From NCBI GenBank assembly GCA_029262855.1, contig JAJCYP010000054.1, forward strand, positions 1 through 64,000: a DNA stretch of 64,000 nt, in the 5' to 3' direction. Both the position numbers and the translations under genes were made by a program. The notes beneath the pieces were generated by a model. The model had not been told where the DNA came from. It worked only from the letters and a program-made list of their open reading frames with translations, and did no database searches. This DNA comes from Bacteroidota bacterium (GTDB taxonomy: Bacteria > Bacteroidota > Rhodothermia > Rhodothermales > UBA10348). Positions 44,242 to 51,882 of the stretch are shown here, in pieces (within the stretch, counting starts at the first letter, position 1; the number at the start of each line of letters is the position of its first letter).

Positions 44242-46287
44242 TCAGGCCTCGACCGGCTCCCGGTAGATGGTTCTGATGTAGTCCTCGATCATGCGGTGGG
44301 CCGAGAACTGGTAGCTCAAGCCCTTCATCGCCGAGCGCATGCGAGCGACCCAGGCCGTCGGAATGCCATCCGTGTTCTCGTAGAACGTCGGCACGACTCC
44401 GCCCGCCAGCGTCTCATAGAGGAAGTCGGCGTCTTCCGGGTCCTGAACGGCCGGATCCTTGTAGACGTGGGAGGCATCCTCGCCGATCGACCAGCCGTTG
44501 GTTCCGTCGTAACCCTCAGGCCACCAGCCGTCCAGAATGGAGAGGTTGAGGCCTCCGTGTATGGCCACCTTCTGGCCACTGGTGCCGCTGGCCTCGTACG
44601 GACGACGCGGGTTGTTCAACCAGATGTCCGATCCGGAAACGAGCATTCGGCCCACTTCCATGTTGTAGTTCTCTAGGAACACCAGGCGGCCGTTGAAACG
44701 TGGGTCCTGTGTGAGCTCGAAGATCTGATGGATGAAGCGCTGGCCTTCCTTGTCGGCTGGGTGGGCCTTGCCGGCGTAGATCACCTGGATCGGGCGATCG
44801 GGGTTGTTGAAGAGGTCCGCGGCGCGATGCAGATCACGGAAGAGCAGAGGAGCACGCTTGTAGGTCGCGAATCGACGCGCAAATCCGATCGTGAGCACGT
44901 CAGGGTCCAGAGTGGCCTGCTGGGGCATGGTCTGGTACAGGATGTGGTTGTTCACGAAGCCGATGAGCGCCTTGCGAAGCGAGCGGCGATAGGCCCAGAG
45001 CTCGGCATCGGTAACCTCGTCCAGCTGGTCCCAGACAGCAGTTTGCTCGCGGCGGTCCATCCAGTCTGAACCCAGCGCATTCGAGAGGAAGTCGCGGGCG
45101 TGAGGGGCCGTCCACGTCGGGAGATGCACGCCGTTCGTCACGTGACCAATCGGTACCTGGTCCACGGGGCGATTGGCGAATAGATGATGCCACTGGCGCC
45201 GGGCCACCTCACCGTTGAGTCGGGAGACCCCGTTCGAGTGGCGGGCCAACTTCAGGCCCAGCACCGTCATGGTGAACTGCTCGGAGATATCGTAGGGGTT
45301 GACGCGCCCCCAGGCCAGGAGCTCGTGCTCACTGAAGCCGATCTTCTCGCGAAAGTGGGCGAGTTGCTGAAGGAAGAGGCTCGGATCGAACCGATCGTGC
45401 CCGGCATGGACCGGGGTGTGGGTTGTGAGCACGGAGTGCTGGCGCACCCAGGCCTCCGCATCCGGGTCAACGCCGCGCCGCTCGCGGAGCAGTTCGAGGG
45501 TGAGCAGGGCACAGTGGCCCTCATTCATGTGGTAGACATCCACATCTTCGCCGAGGGCGCGAAGCATCCGGAGACCGCCGATGCCCAGGATGATCTCCTG
45601 CTGCAGGCGGGTGGTCCGGTTGCCCTGGTAGAGTCTCCTCGTCATGAAACGCAGTTCGTAGGGGTTGGCATCAAAGTCGGTGTCCAGCATGTAGAGCGTG
45701 GACCGACCAACCTGAAGCTTCCACGCACGAAGACTGACTTCCTGCCAGCCAAAATGCACCGTGACCACCACCTCGGCCCCGTCGGGCCCTCGCATCAGCT
45801 CCACCGGGTGCTTGGTGGCGTCAATGGATGGGTATTCGTCCTCCTGCCAGCCCTTCGGGTCGAAGTACTGCTTGAAGTAGCCATCCCGAAGGAAAAGGCC
45901 GATTCCGACAAACGGGAGTCCCACATCGGAGGCGGCCTTGACGTGATCGCCGGCCAGAATGCCGAGTCCGCCCGAGTACAGGGGCAGGCTCTCGTGCAGG
46001 CCGTACTCCATGCAGAAGTACCCTGTACGGGGCGCATCGGCGCGCGGCCCCGGCGTGTCCATGTACGCACGAAAATCTGCATAGACCGTGTCCACCTCGG
46101 CGCCGAAGCCGGGCTCGGCCAGCACATCCCGATCCGCCATGCGTAGCGCCGCAACCGGGCTGTTGCCGGCGGTACGAAAGGCACCGGGGTTGAGTCTGCG
46201 AAACAGTTCGATGGCCTCTGGATGCCAACTCCACCAGAGATTTCGGGACAGGAGATCCAGTTTCTGAAGCGTAGTGATCGTATCCAT
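44242..46287 (-). CDS. glgP: Alpha-glucan (glycogen/maltodextrin) phosphorylase
   Basis: 681 residues, the shorter phosphorylase type without the N-terminal regulatory extension. It releases glucose-1-phosphate from alpha-1,4-glucans. Visible features are WWSWHPEAIELFRRLNP, YFCMEYGLHESLPLYSGGLG, and the C-terminal PLP-lysine block EASGTSGQKVAIHGGLNLSI followed by LDGWWPEGYDG. It lies alone on the minus strand, about 4.5 kb before the LacI/TonB/amylase locus, with which it could share substrate. Expression linkage is not evident. Confidence 0.93.
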   Translation of the reverse strand: MDTITTLQKLDLLSRNLWWSWHPEAIELFRRLNPGAFRTAGNSPVAALRMADRDVLAEPGFGAEVDTVYADFRAYMDTPGPRADAPRTGYFCMEYGLHESLPLYSGGLGILAGDHVKAASDVGLPFVGIGLFLRDGYFKQYFDPKGWQEDEYPSIDATKHPVELMRGPDGAEVVVTVHFGWQEVSLRAWKLQVGRSTLYMLDTDFDANPYELRFMTRRLYQGNRTTRLQQEIILGIGGLRMLRALGEDVDVYHMNEGHCALLTLELLRERRGVDPDAEAWVRQHSVLTTHTPVHAGHDRFDPSLFLQQLAHFREKIGFSEHELLAWGRVNPYDISEQFTMTVLGLKLARHSNGVSRLNGEVARRQWHHLFANRPVDQVPIGHVTNGVHLPTWTAPHARDFLSNALGSDWMDRREQTAVWDQLDEVTDAELWAYRRSLRKALIGFVNNHILYQTMPQQATLDPDVLTIGFARRFATYKRAPLLFRDLHRAADLFNNPDRPIQVIYAGKAHPADKEGQRFIHQIFELTQDPRFNGRLVFLENYNMEVGRMLVSGSDIWLNNPRRPYEASGTSGQKVAIHGGLNLSILDGWWPEGYDGTNGWSIGEDASHVYKDPAVQDPEDADFLYETLAGGVVPTFYENTDGIPTAWVARMRSAMKGLSYQFSAHRMIEDYIRTIYREPVEA

Positions 46288-46453
46288 GGAGTAGACCTAA
46301 GGTGGCTGGCTTGCCTTGGGCGGCAGCGCAGGGCCCGATCGGGCGGAGGAAACGGTTGAGAACGCGTTTCGTGGAAGAACTGAATATAGCGGGCAAATCG
46401 ACGCCAGCGACGAACCAACAAAAGCTTCAAATCCTCTCTGAACGGCAAAAACC

Positions 46454-47308
46454 CTGAAAGCGCTACCGGATGAAATCGCCCCCCTTCGCAGGGTCCTGTC
46501 GGCCCGCCTGGCAGCGGCGGGGATTCACAATGCCGTCAAGGAGGCGGATTGGCTGATAGAAGAGGCAAGCGGTCTGGGCCGCGCGTACCTCCTCGCAAAC
46601 GGCCATCAGCGCCTGACCGGCCGTCAGGCCGCCTGGCTGGCCGACGCGGCTCGCCGACGCCTCGGCCGGGAGCCCCTTCAGTACATCCTGGGCATCACAT
46701 CCTTCTACGGACGTGACTTCAAGGTGACCCCATCGGTTCTCATCCCAAGGCCGGAGACGGAGTTGCTCGTCGAAAAGGCGCTCGACGGACTGCAGGAGGG
46801 CGCGCAGGTCCTGGAGGTGGGCGCAGGCAGTGGTTGCGTGGCGATAACGCTGGCGCTTGAGCGCCCGGACCTTCGGGTCTCCGCGGTGGATATCAGCGCC
46901 GACGCCCTGGTCGTGGCACGGCAGAATGCTGCGAAACTCGGCGCTGGAGTCCGGTTCATCCACGGCGATGCATTCGAGGACGACTGGATCACAGCGCCAG
47001 ACCGGTCGCTGGACCTCATGGTTTCAAACCCGCCGTATGTGCCCCTCCAGGACCGACCGGGGTTGGAGCCGGAGCTGGCCTTTGAACCCGCCCTGGCGCT
47101 GTTCGTCCGGGACGGGCCCGGCCGCTTCATCCAGCGCCTGGGTCTCGTGGGATGCCGTCTGCTCAAACCGGGAGGCCGACTCATGATCGAAACCCACGCT
47201 CCGGAAGCGGACGCCAGTCTGGAATACCTCCGAGGTCAGGGGTACCGGGATCCACATACCCTGGAGGACCTCTCGCGGCGCCCGAGGGTTCTCGTAGGAA
47301 CCAGATAG
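46454..47308 (+). CDS. prmC: Peptide-chain release factor N5-glutamine methyltransferase, non-standard or frameshifted start
   Basis: Methylates the Gln of the release-factor GGQ motif. The body is full-length family sequence: LGREPLQYILGITSFYGRDF, VTPSVLIPRPETELLVE, the SAM motif VLEVGAGSGCVAITLAL, catalytic NPPY in VSNPPYVPLQD, and a normal C-terminus. The in-frame stretch from 46454 to 46723 lacks any ATG, GTG or TTG before GTG 46724, which is too late. The first possible start is CTG 46454. An ATG at 46470 in the next frame would join the frame if the six-C run at 46479-46484 had one more C. The gene is thus real, but its start is odd or the run is miscalled or mutated. Confidence 0.85.
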   Translation: MKALPDEIAPLRRVLSARLAAAGIHNAVKEADWLIEEASGLGRAYLLANGHQRLTGRQAAWLADAARRRLGREPLQYILGITSFYGRDFKVTPSVLIPRPETELLVEKALDGLQEGAQVLEVGAGSGCVAITLALERPDLRVSAVDISADALVVARQNAAKLGAGVRFIHGDAFEDDWITAPDRSLDLMVSNPPYVPLQDRPGLEPELAFEPALALFVRDGPGRFIQRLGLVGCRLLKPGGRLMIETHAPEADASLEYLRGQGYRDPHTLEDLSRRPRVLVGTR

Positions 47309-47439
47309 TCCGGCGGTATGACTGGCGGCCCCGCGCCCGGCCGAAGGATGACGGCCTCCATCGGGTTTGTGGGCGGGATCAAGCTTAAGACGCCCCATCC
47401 CGCGTCGATCCTCCTAGTGTTATCCAACGGCATTTCCTT

Positions 47440-48081
47440 GTGAAAGAGCTTCTATCCCTATTGATGCTGGGCGCCCTGCTTACGGCAGGCTGTACCTCGA
47501 CGAACCAGGTGGCCGCGCCCGTGGACGCCGGCGTTGAGACGGTGGTGTTCACGACATCCGCCGACCGCGTGACGGTCGTGGACGTTGCCACGGCCCTCTT
47601 GGTGCACCATGATTTTACCATCACGCTTGCCAACGAACGACTGGGCCTGCTGCAGACGGACTATGCCTCCGTCGGCCAGGTCGAGGCCATGCGCCCCGAC
47701 ACAGGCCGAAGTCACATCGCCCTGAATGACCTTTACATGCGCCTTACCGTCAACAGTGAGGGGCGGGACGGCATTCAGTTGGTACAGATCAAGGGCAACT
47801 TCCAGCGGATGGCAGGCGGCCGGGCACCGGATCGCCTGATCGGTCTGTACTGGATGGAGCAGCTCAGCAGCGACATGGCGCGGGCTCTCGATGCGGACTA
47901 CGTGGCGCGCGTTTCCGACGAGATCTACGATCAGGCGCTCGCGAACGCGTCACTCCCCACACCCAACGACGGCAAGAGGGAGCAGGTCTATCGTGGATTG
48001 AAGGCCCTGGGAATCGTCGGAGCGATTCTCTTCGCCGCCACGCTTGCGGCCAGTTCGTTTTCCCCTTCCTCCTCTCGGTAG
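47440..48081 (+). CDS. Lipoprotein with a C-terminal hydrophobic segment, unknown
   Basis: 213 residues from GTG 47440. The lipoprotein signal is MKELLSLLMLGALLTAGC with Cys18. The central part is mixed beta and alpha with no familiar motif (VVDVATALLVHHDFTITLAN; IALNDLYMRLTVNSEGRDGI). A hydrophobic helix near the end (LGIVGAILFAATLAASSF) precedes a Ser-rich tail. It lies 131 bases after prmC and 47 bases before the nitrilase-type gene. Its function is unknown. Confidence 0.7.
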   Translation: MKELLSLLMLGALLTAGCTSTNQVAAPVDAGVETVVFTTSADRVTVVDVATALLVHHDFTITLANERLGLLQTDYASVGQVEAMRPDTGRSHIALNDLYMRLTVNSEGRDGIQLVQIKGNFQRMAGGRAPDRLIGLYWMEQLSSDMARALDADYVARVSDEIYDQALANASLPTPNDGKREQVYRGLKALGIVGAILFAATLAASSFSPSSSR

Positions 48082-48128
48082 AGGCGGACTCCGGCGTACC
48101 TTGCAGGACCGATCCATTCGACTGTCCC

Positions 48129-48962
48129 ATGCAGATCGCCCTCATCCAGCACATCGCATCGAGCGATGAGCAAGCCAACATTCGCCGCGCCCTGATATCG
48201 GTCCGGGAGGCCGCCGAGGCCGGCGCTCGGGTAATCGCCTTCCCCGAACTGGCGTTCACCACCTTCTTTCCGCAGAAACGGCTTGGTTCGGGAGACCGAT
48301 TTGCACACAGCCATGAGGTCCCGGGGCCGGTCGTCCAGCAGTTCCAGGGACTCGCCCGTGAACTTGGCGTGGTTCTCGTCCTGAACCTGTTCGAACGCGA
48401 GGGCAACAGGACATTTGACTCATCGCCCGTGATTGATGCGGATGGGGCCCTGCTGGGGTGCACCCGCATGATGCACATCACCCACTACGAAGGCTTCTGG
48501 GAGCAGGACTATTACAATCCCGGCGACTCGGGTGCGCCGGTGTACGAGACGGCATTTGGCCGAATCGGCGTTGCCATTTGTTACGATCGGCACTACCCGG
48601 AGTACATGAGGAGCCTGGCCCTGGCTGGAGCCGACCTCGTGATTATCCCGCAGGCGGGTGCGGCGGGCGAATGGCCCGAGGGGCTGTTCGAAGCCGAAAT
48701 GCGTGTCGCCGCCTTTCACAACGGATACTACACGGCGCTGGCAAACAGGGTCGGCGAGGAGCACGTTCTGACCTTCGGCGGCGGATCGTTTGTCTGTGAC
48801 CCATTCGGGCAGGTCGTGGCCCGGGCACCCGAGTCCAGGGAGGCGGTCCTGCATGCCGATCTTGATCTGGATCGCTGCGCAGAATCAGTCGCCCGGCAAC
48901 TCTTCCTCCAACACAGGAGGCCCGATCAGTACAGCCAAGGCGCCGTCGCGGCTACCTACTGA
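48129..48962 (+). CDS. Nitrilase-superfamily carbon-nitrogen hydrolase, atypical catalytic Lys position
   Basis: 277 residues, overall like N-carbamoylputrescine amidase (AguB). The catalytic Glu40 is in FPELAFTTFF, the second Glu at 125 is in GFWEQDYYNPGD, and the nucleophile Cys151 is in VAICYDRHYPE. The family's usual catalytic Lys, in YRKMHIP, falls on Met114 here (CTRMMHITHY), so the E-K-C triad looks incomplete. Either another residue supplies the function in this subgroup or the enzyme is altered. A C-terminal extension ends QGAVAATY. It overlaps the convergent thioredoxin gene's end by 7 bases. Confidence 0.82.
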   Translation: MQIALIQHIASSDEQANIRRALISVREAAEAGARVIAFPELAFTTFFPQKRLGSGDRFAHSHEVPGPVVQQFQGLARELGVVLVLNLFEREGNRTFDSSPVIDADGALLGCTRMMHITHYEGFWEQDYYNPGDSGAPVYETAFGRIGVAICYDRHYPEYMRSLALAGADLVIIPQAGAAGEWPEGLFEAEMRVAAFHNGYYTALANRVGEEHVLTFGGGSFVCDPFGQVVARAPESREAVLHADLDLDRCAESVARQLFLQHRRPDQYSQGAVAATY

Positions 48963-49480
48963 TCCCCGGAGGACTTGGGTTCGATGCCTTCTTTCTGCAT
49001 GAATTCCTGAAACGACATGTCGCGGAACGACTCCGTTGCGATGAAACGCAGCACCGGGAAGTACGAATCGTAGTCGTGGAAACCGGGGAGTCGCGTTATG
49101 TACGCGCCGTCCGGACTCAGGAATATGGTGGTCGGGGTGCCCGTCGCGCCGAAGCCCGCCGAGAGTTCGCCTGAGGAGAGGGAGTACCCGAGATAGGACA
49201 GCGTGTCGTCCTTCACGTCAATATTCAGCCGGCCGGTGACGAAGTGCTTGTTCACGTAGTCGAGCAGATCCTCGCGCGTGTACACCTCCTCCTGCATCTT
49301 TCTGCACCATCCGCAGCGCGGGGACCAGATATCCACAAGCACCATCTTGCCTGAGTCCTCGCCGTCGGCCAGCGCCTCCTCGAAGGGGATCCACTCGGGG
49401 ACGCGGGGTTCCTGGGCACACGCCGCAGTCGCGGAGATGAGCACCAGGGTCAGACAAAGTGTCGGAAACGTTCGGATCAT
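48956..49480 (-). CDS. Periplasmic thioredoxin-fold protein
   Basis: 174 residues. The signal peptide (MIRTFPTLCLTLVLISATAA) is followed by a thioredoxin-like fold with redox motif CGWC at Cys56-Cys59 in IWSPRCGWCRKMQ. The cis-Pro loop is in TGTPTTIFLSPDG. The spacing (KMVLVDIWSPRCGWCRKMQE) resembles SoxW/DUF953-like exported thioredoxins, which reduce or shuffle periplasmic disulfides. It begins 10 bases after the glycosyltransferase gene stops on the same strand. Confidence 0.85.
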   Translation of the reverse strand: MIRTFPTLCLTLVLISATAACAQEPRVPEWIPFEEALADGEDSGKMVLVDIWSPRCGWCRKMQEEVYTREDLLDYVNKHFVTGRLNIDVKDDTLSYLGYSLSSGELSAGFGATGTPTTIFLSPDGAYITRLPGFHDYDSYFPVLRFIATESFRDMSFQEFMQKEGIEPKSSGDQ

Positions 49481-49490
49481 GCGTTTTTGC

Positions 49491-50732
49491 TCAGGAGCCG
49501 GCGATGAGGTCGGTCAATCGGGCGACGAAGGCTGGAGAAGCCTTATTCCAGTCTAATGTTTCGGCAGCGGCCGTTGCGTTACAGCGAAGTGTCTCATGAC
49601 GGTGCCGGACGGCGGCACTCAGCGTGTCGCGGATACTGACCTTGTTTCCAGGATCGACCGTCCAGCCGCATTCATAATCCGAGATCATCTTTCGGGTCTC
49701 GATCAGATCAGACGCGACAACGGGCAGTCCGGCGGCGAGGTAGTCGAAGAGCTTGTTCGGCAAGGCATAGCGGTGATTCAGGCAGGTTGGCTGCAGCAGC
49801 GTGACCCCGACATCGGCTTCAGCCACGACACCCAGGAGTTCGGCCGGCGCGAGGGCGTCCATGAAGTGGACCCGATCCTGCAGGCCCTGAACCAGGGTGT
49901 TGGCCTGCAGCCTGGCCCGCTCGGGACCATAGCCCAGGAATACCAGGCGGGTGTCGCGGGGGTCAGAGGGTCGCCACAGGGCCATGGCGCCAATGAGTTG
50001 TTCTGCGCCCCGGTCTTTTCGCAGTTGGCCAACGTGCAGGATCACGGGCGTGTCCTTGCCAATACCGAGCTCGGTCCGGAGGCGGTCAGCAGGAACCACG
50101 GGCCTGTAGGCCGGCGCGTTAAACTGGACCAGCGGTCGGGGCATCTTGTACGCCGTCTCCAGGTGCTCGGCGATTGACCCGGAGACCGTCCACACCTGCG
50201 CGGCCTGTCGTATGTGGCGCCGCTCGACGAGTCCCCACATCCAACGGACATGGGGCCGACCCACCGTGGCCGACACGTGTGTGTACAGTTCACGTGCGTC
50301 GTACGTGTACGAACCCTGACCGGCGGCGGCGTGGACAGCGGCGAGCACGTACAAGTCGCTGGCGTGATACAGCCTGGCCGGCGTCCCGGAGAGCGCCCTG
50401 GAAAAGGCCTGGTGCAAGGCCCGAAAGAACCGCGGTCCGCCCGAGCCGGGCACCGTGACCGGGACAATCCTGACGCCGGCCGGGAGGGTGGACTCAATGT
50501 CGGTTCCGGGCAGGCAAACCACGGTGACTGAGAGCCCCGAGTTCGCCAAGGCACCGAGTTGGCGTAGGGCCCGGGCGTTTCGGTGGACGTCGCCGGCCAT
50601 GGCGAAGGCAATATCGGTGGGCTTGCTCAGGAGGGCGGTTCTGCTTCGTGTGGTCCAGGCACAAACCGACGCTCTTTCGAATGGTTCGTGAATTGGAGTG
50701 GGTACGCCAAAATGCCTTCTGAATCGTTGCAT
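49491..50732 (-). CDS. Glycosyltransferase family 4 protein
   Basis: 413 residues from the ATG at 50732. Fold features are the N-terminal FAMAGDVHRNARALRQLGAL, the second Rossmann start VILHVGQLRKDRGAEQLIGA, and the GT-B motif with LFDYLAAGLPVVASDLIETR. The first ~35 residues precede the first strand and may not be translated; no other standard start codon was obvious before it. Its start lies 7 bases from a perfect LacI-type operator (50739-50754), so it may belong to the same regulon as the divergent locus. The sugar and acceptor are unknown. Confidence 0.8.
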   Translation of the reverse strand: MQRFRRHFGVPTPIHEPFERASVCAWTTRSRTALLSKPTDIAFAMAGDVHRNARALRQLGALANSGLSVTVVCLPGTDIESTLPAGVRIVPVTVPGSGGPRFFRALHQAFSRALSGTPARLYHASDLYVLAAVHAAAGQGSYTYDARELYTHVSATVGRPHVRWMWGLVERRHIRQAAQVWTVSGSIAEHLETAYKMPRPLVQFNAPAYRPVVPADRLRTELGIGKDTPVILHVGQLRKDRGAEQLIGAMALWRPSDPRDTRLVFLGYGPERARLQANTLVQGLQDRVHFMDALAPAELLGVVAEADVGVTLLQPTCLNHRYALPNKLFDYLAAGLPVVASDLIETRKMISDYECGWTVDPGNKVSIRDTLSAAVRHRHETLRCNATAAAETLDWNKASPAFVARLTDLIAGS

Positions 50733-50738
50733 TTTGCC

Positions 50739-50754
50739 GTGTAAGCGCTTACAC
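50739..50754. promoter_or_regulatory. Perfect LacI/CcpA-type operator palindrome
   Basis: GTGTAAGCGCTTACAC is a perfect 16-bp palindrome with the central CG typical of LacI-family operators (TGWAARCGYTWNCW cre-like class). It lies between the divergent glycosyltransferase and lacI genes, 7 bases upstream of the former and 75 bases upstream of the lacI start. Autoregulation and control of both flanks is expected. No second copy was noticed elsewhere in the window. Confidence 0.8.
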
Positions 50755-50829
50755 TATGCCTTACACCATCCCCTCGGGATCCGCCATCGCTTCCAGCACC
50801 CACCAGATTCGATTGCGGCCGATGTTGCT

Positions 50830-51882
50830 GTGCCGGTGACCATCTACGACATAGCGAACAAGGCCGGAGTGTCCATCGCAACCGTTTCCCGCGTCTTCAA
50901 CGGGAGCACGCGCGTGTCCGCGAATACGCGGAGCAACGTGCTGAAGGTTGCTGCTGACCTCGGCTATCAGCCCCATGCCACCGCCAGGTCCCTCGCCAGG
51001 CGGAAATCGAGCATCGTGTCGGCTGTTATCCCGATGCTCACGAACTACTTCTTCGTGGAAATCCTTCGGGGGCTGCAGGACACCCTGGCGCGCACGGAGT
51101 ACGACTTACTCGTGTTTTCGGCGCGGACACTGGACGAGGTTGACGGTCAAATGGATCGTGCACTGCAGCGCGGACAGGCAGCAGGAATTTTTGTCTTCTC
51201 CAGTCCGATGACCGGAGAGCGCGTGACCAAGCTGTCCGCCTTCAACGAAGCACTGGTGCTCGTGGACTGCTTCCATCCCGGTCTGGATTCGGTGACGACC
51301 AACAACCTGGAGGGCGGCGAAGTGGCTACGCGGCACCTCCTGGAGACAGGCTGCGAGCGACTTGCGCTCATCATGGCAAATCCGGAATCCGTGCCCGCGA
51401 GGGACCGCCGGGACGGATTCGAGCGTGCATTGGCCTCGGCCGGTCGAGAGTTCGACCCATCTCATGTTGTCACCAGCACAGATGAGGATCATCACGGTTA
51501 CAACGAACAGTCGGGCTATGACGCCATGCGAAAATTGCTGGCCGGGAAGGTGTGCCCTGACGGTGTGGTTGCGACCTCGGACGTGCAGGCCATAGGTGCG
51601 CTGCGAGCCATCCGCGAAGCGGGCCTGTCGGCGCCGGAAGACATACGAGTGGTGGGCTACGACGACATTCTTATTGCACGCCACGTGGGTCTTACCACCA
51701 TCCGTCAGCCCATGTACGAAATGGGTGTGATGGCCGCCGAGCGTCTGCTTTCCCAGATTGAAGTGCCGACGCAGACACGGGCCCAGACGGTGCTGTCACC
51801 CTGTCTTGTAGTGCGGAGGACCACATCAAATGACGTCGGCTCCGGGGAAGAACCCAGCGGGCAGATCGTGGGCAGGGCATGA
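50830..51882 (+). CDS. LacI-family transcriptional regulator
   Basis: 350 residues from GTG 50830 (VPVTIYDIANKAGVSIATVS). A GTG at 50836 is also possible. The frame is open to 50698 but that part runs through the operator and is not family-like. The N-terminal LacI HTH and hinge (RVFNGSTRVSANTRSNVLKV, ending ARSLARRKS) are followed by a periplasmic-binding-protein-like effector domain with the corepressor/inducer cleft typical of GalR/LacI. The cognate sugar is likely an alpha-glucan breakdown product, given the genes downstream. It overlaps the next gene in an ATGA junction, so it is co-translated with the PPIase. Confidence 0.92.
   Translation: MPVTIYDIANKAGVSIATVSRVFNGSTRVSANTRSNVLKVAADLGYQPHATARSLARRKSSIVSAVIPMLTNYFFVEILRGLQDTLARTEYDLLVFSARTLDEVDGQMDRALQRGQAAGIFVFSSPMTGERVTKLSAFNEALVLVDCFHPGLDSVTTNNLEGGEVATRHLLETGCERLALIMANPESVPARDRRDGFERALASAGREFDPSHVVTSTDEDHHGYNEQSGYDAMRKLLAGKVCPDGVVATSDVQAIGALRAIREAGLSAPEDIRVVGYDDILIARHVGLTTIRQPMYEMGVMAAERLLSQIEVPTQTRAQTVLSPCLVVRRTTSNDVGSGEEPSGQIVGRA

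Noticed and set aside
50698-50829. Upstream extension of the LacI reading frame
   Set aside because: It would be translated through the operator palindrome and lacks LacI-family sequence; GTG at 50830 fits the known N-terminus.
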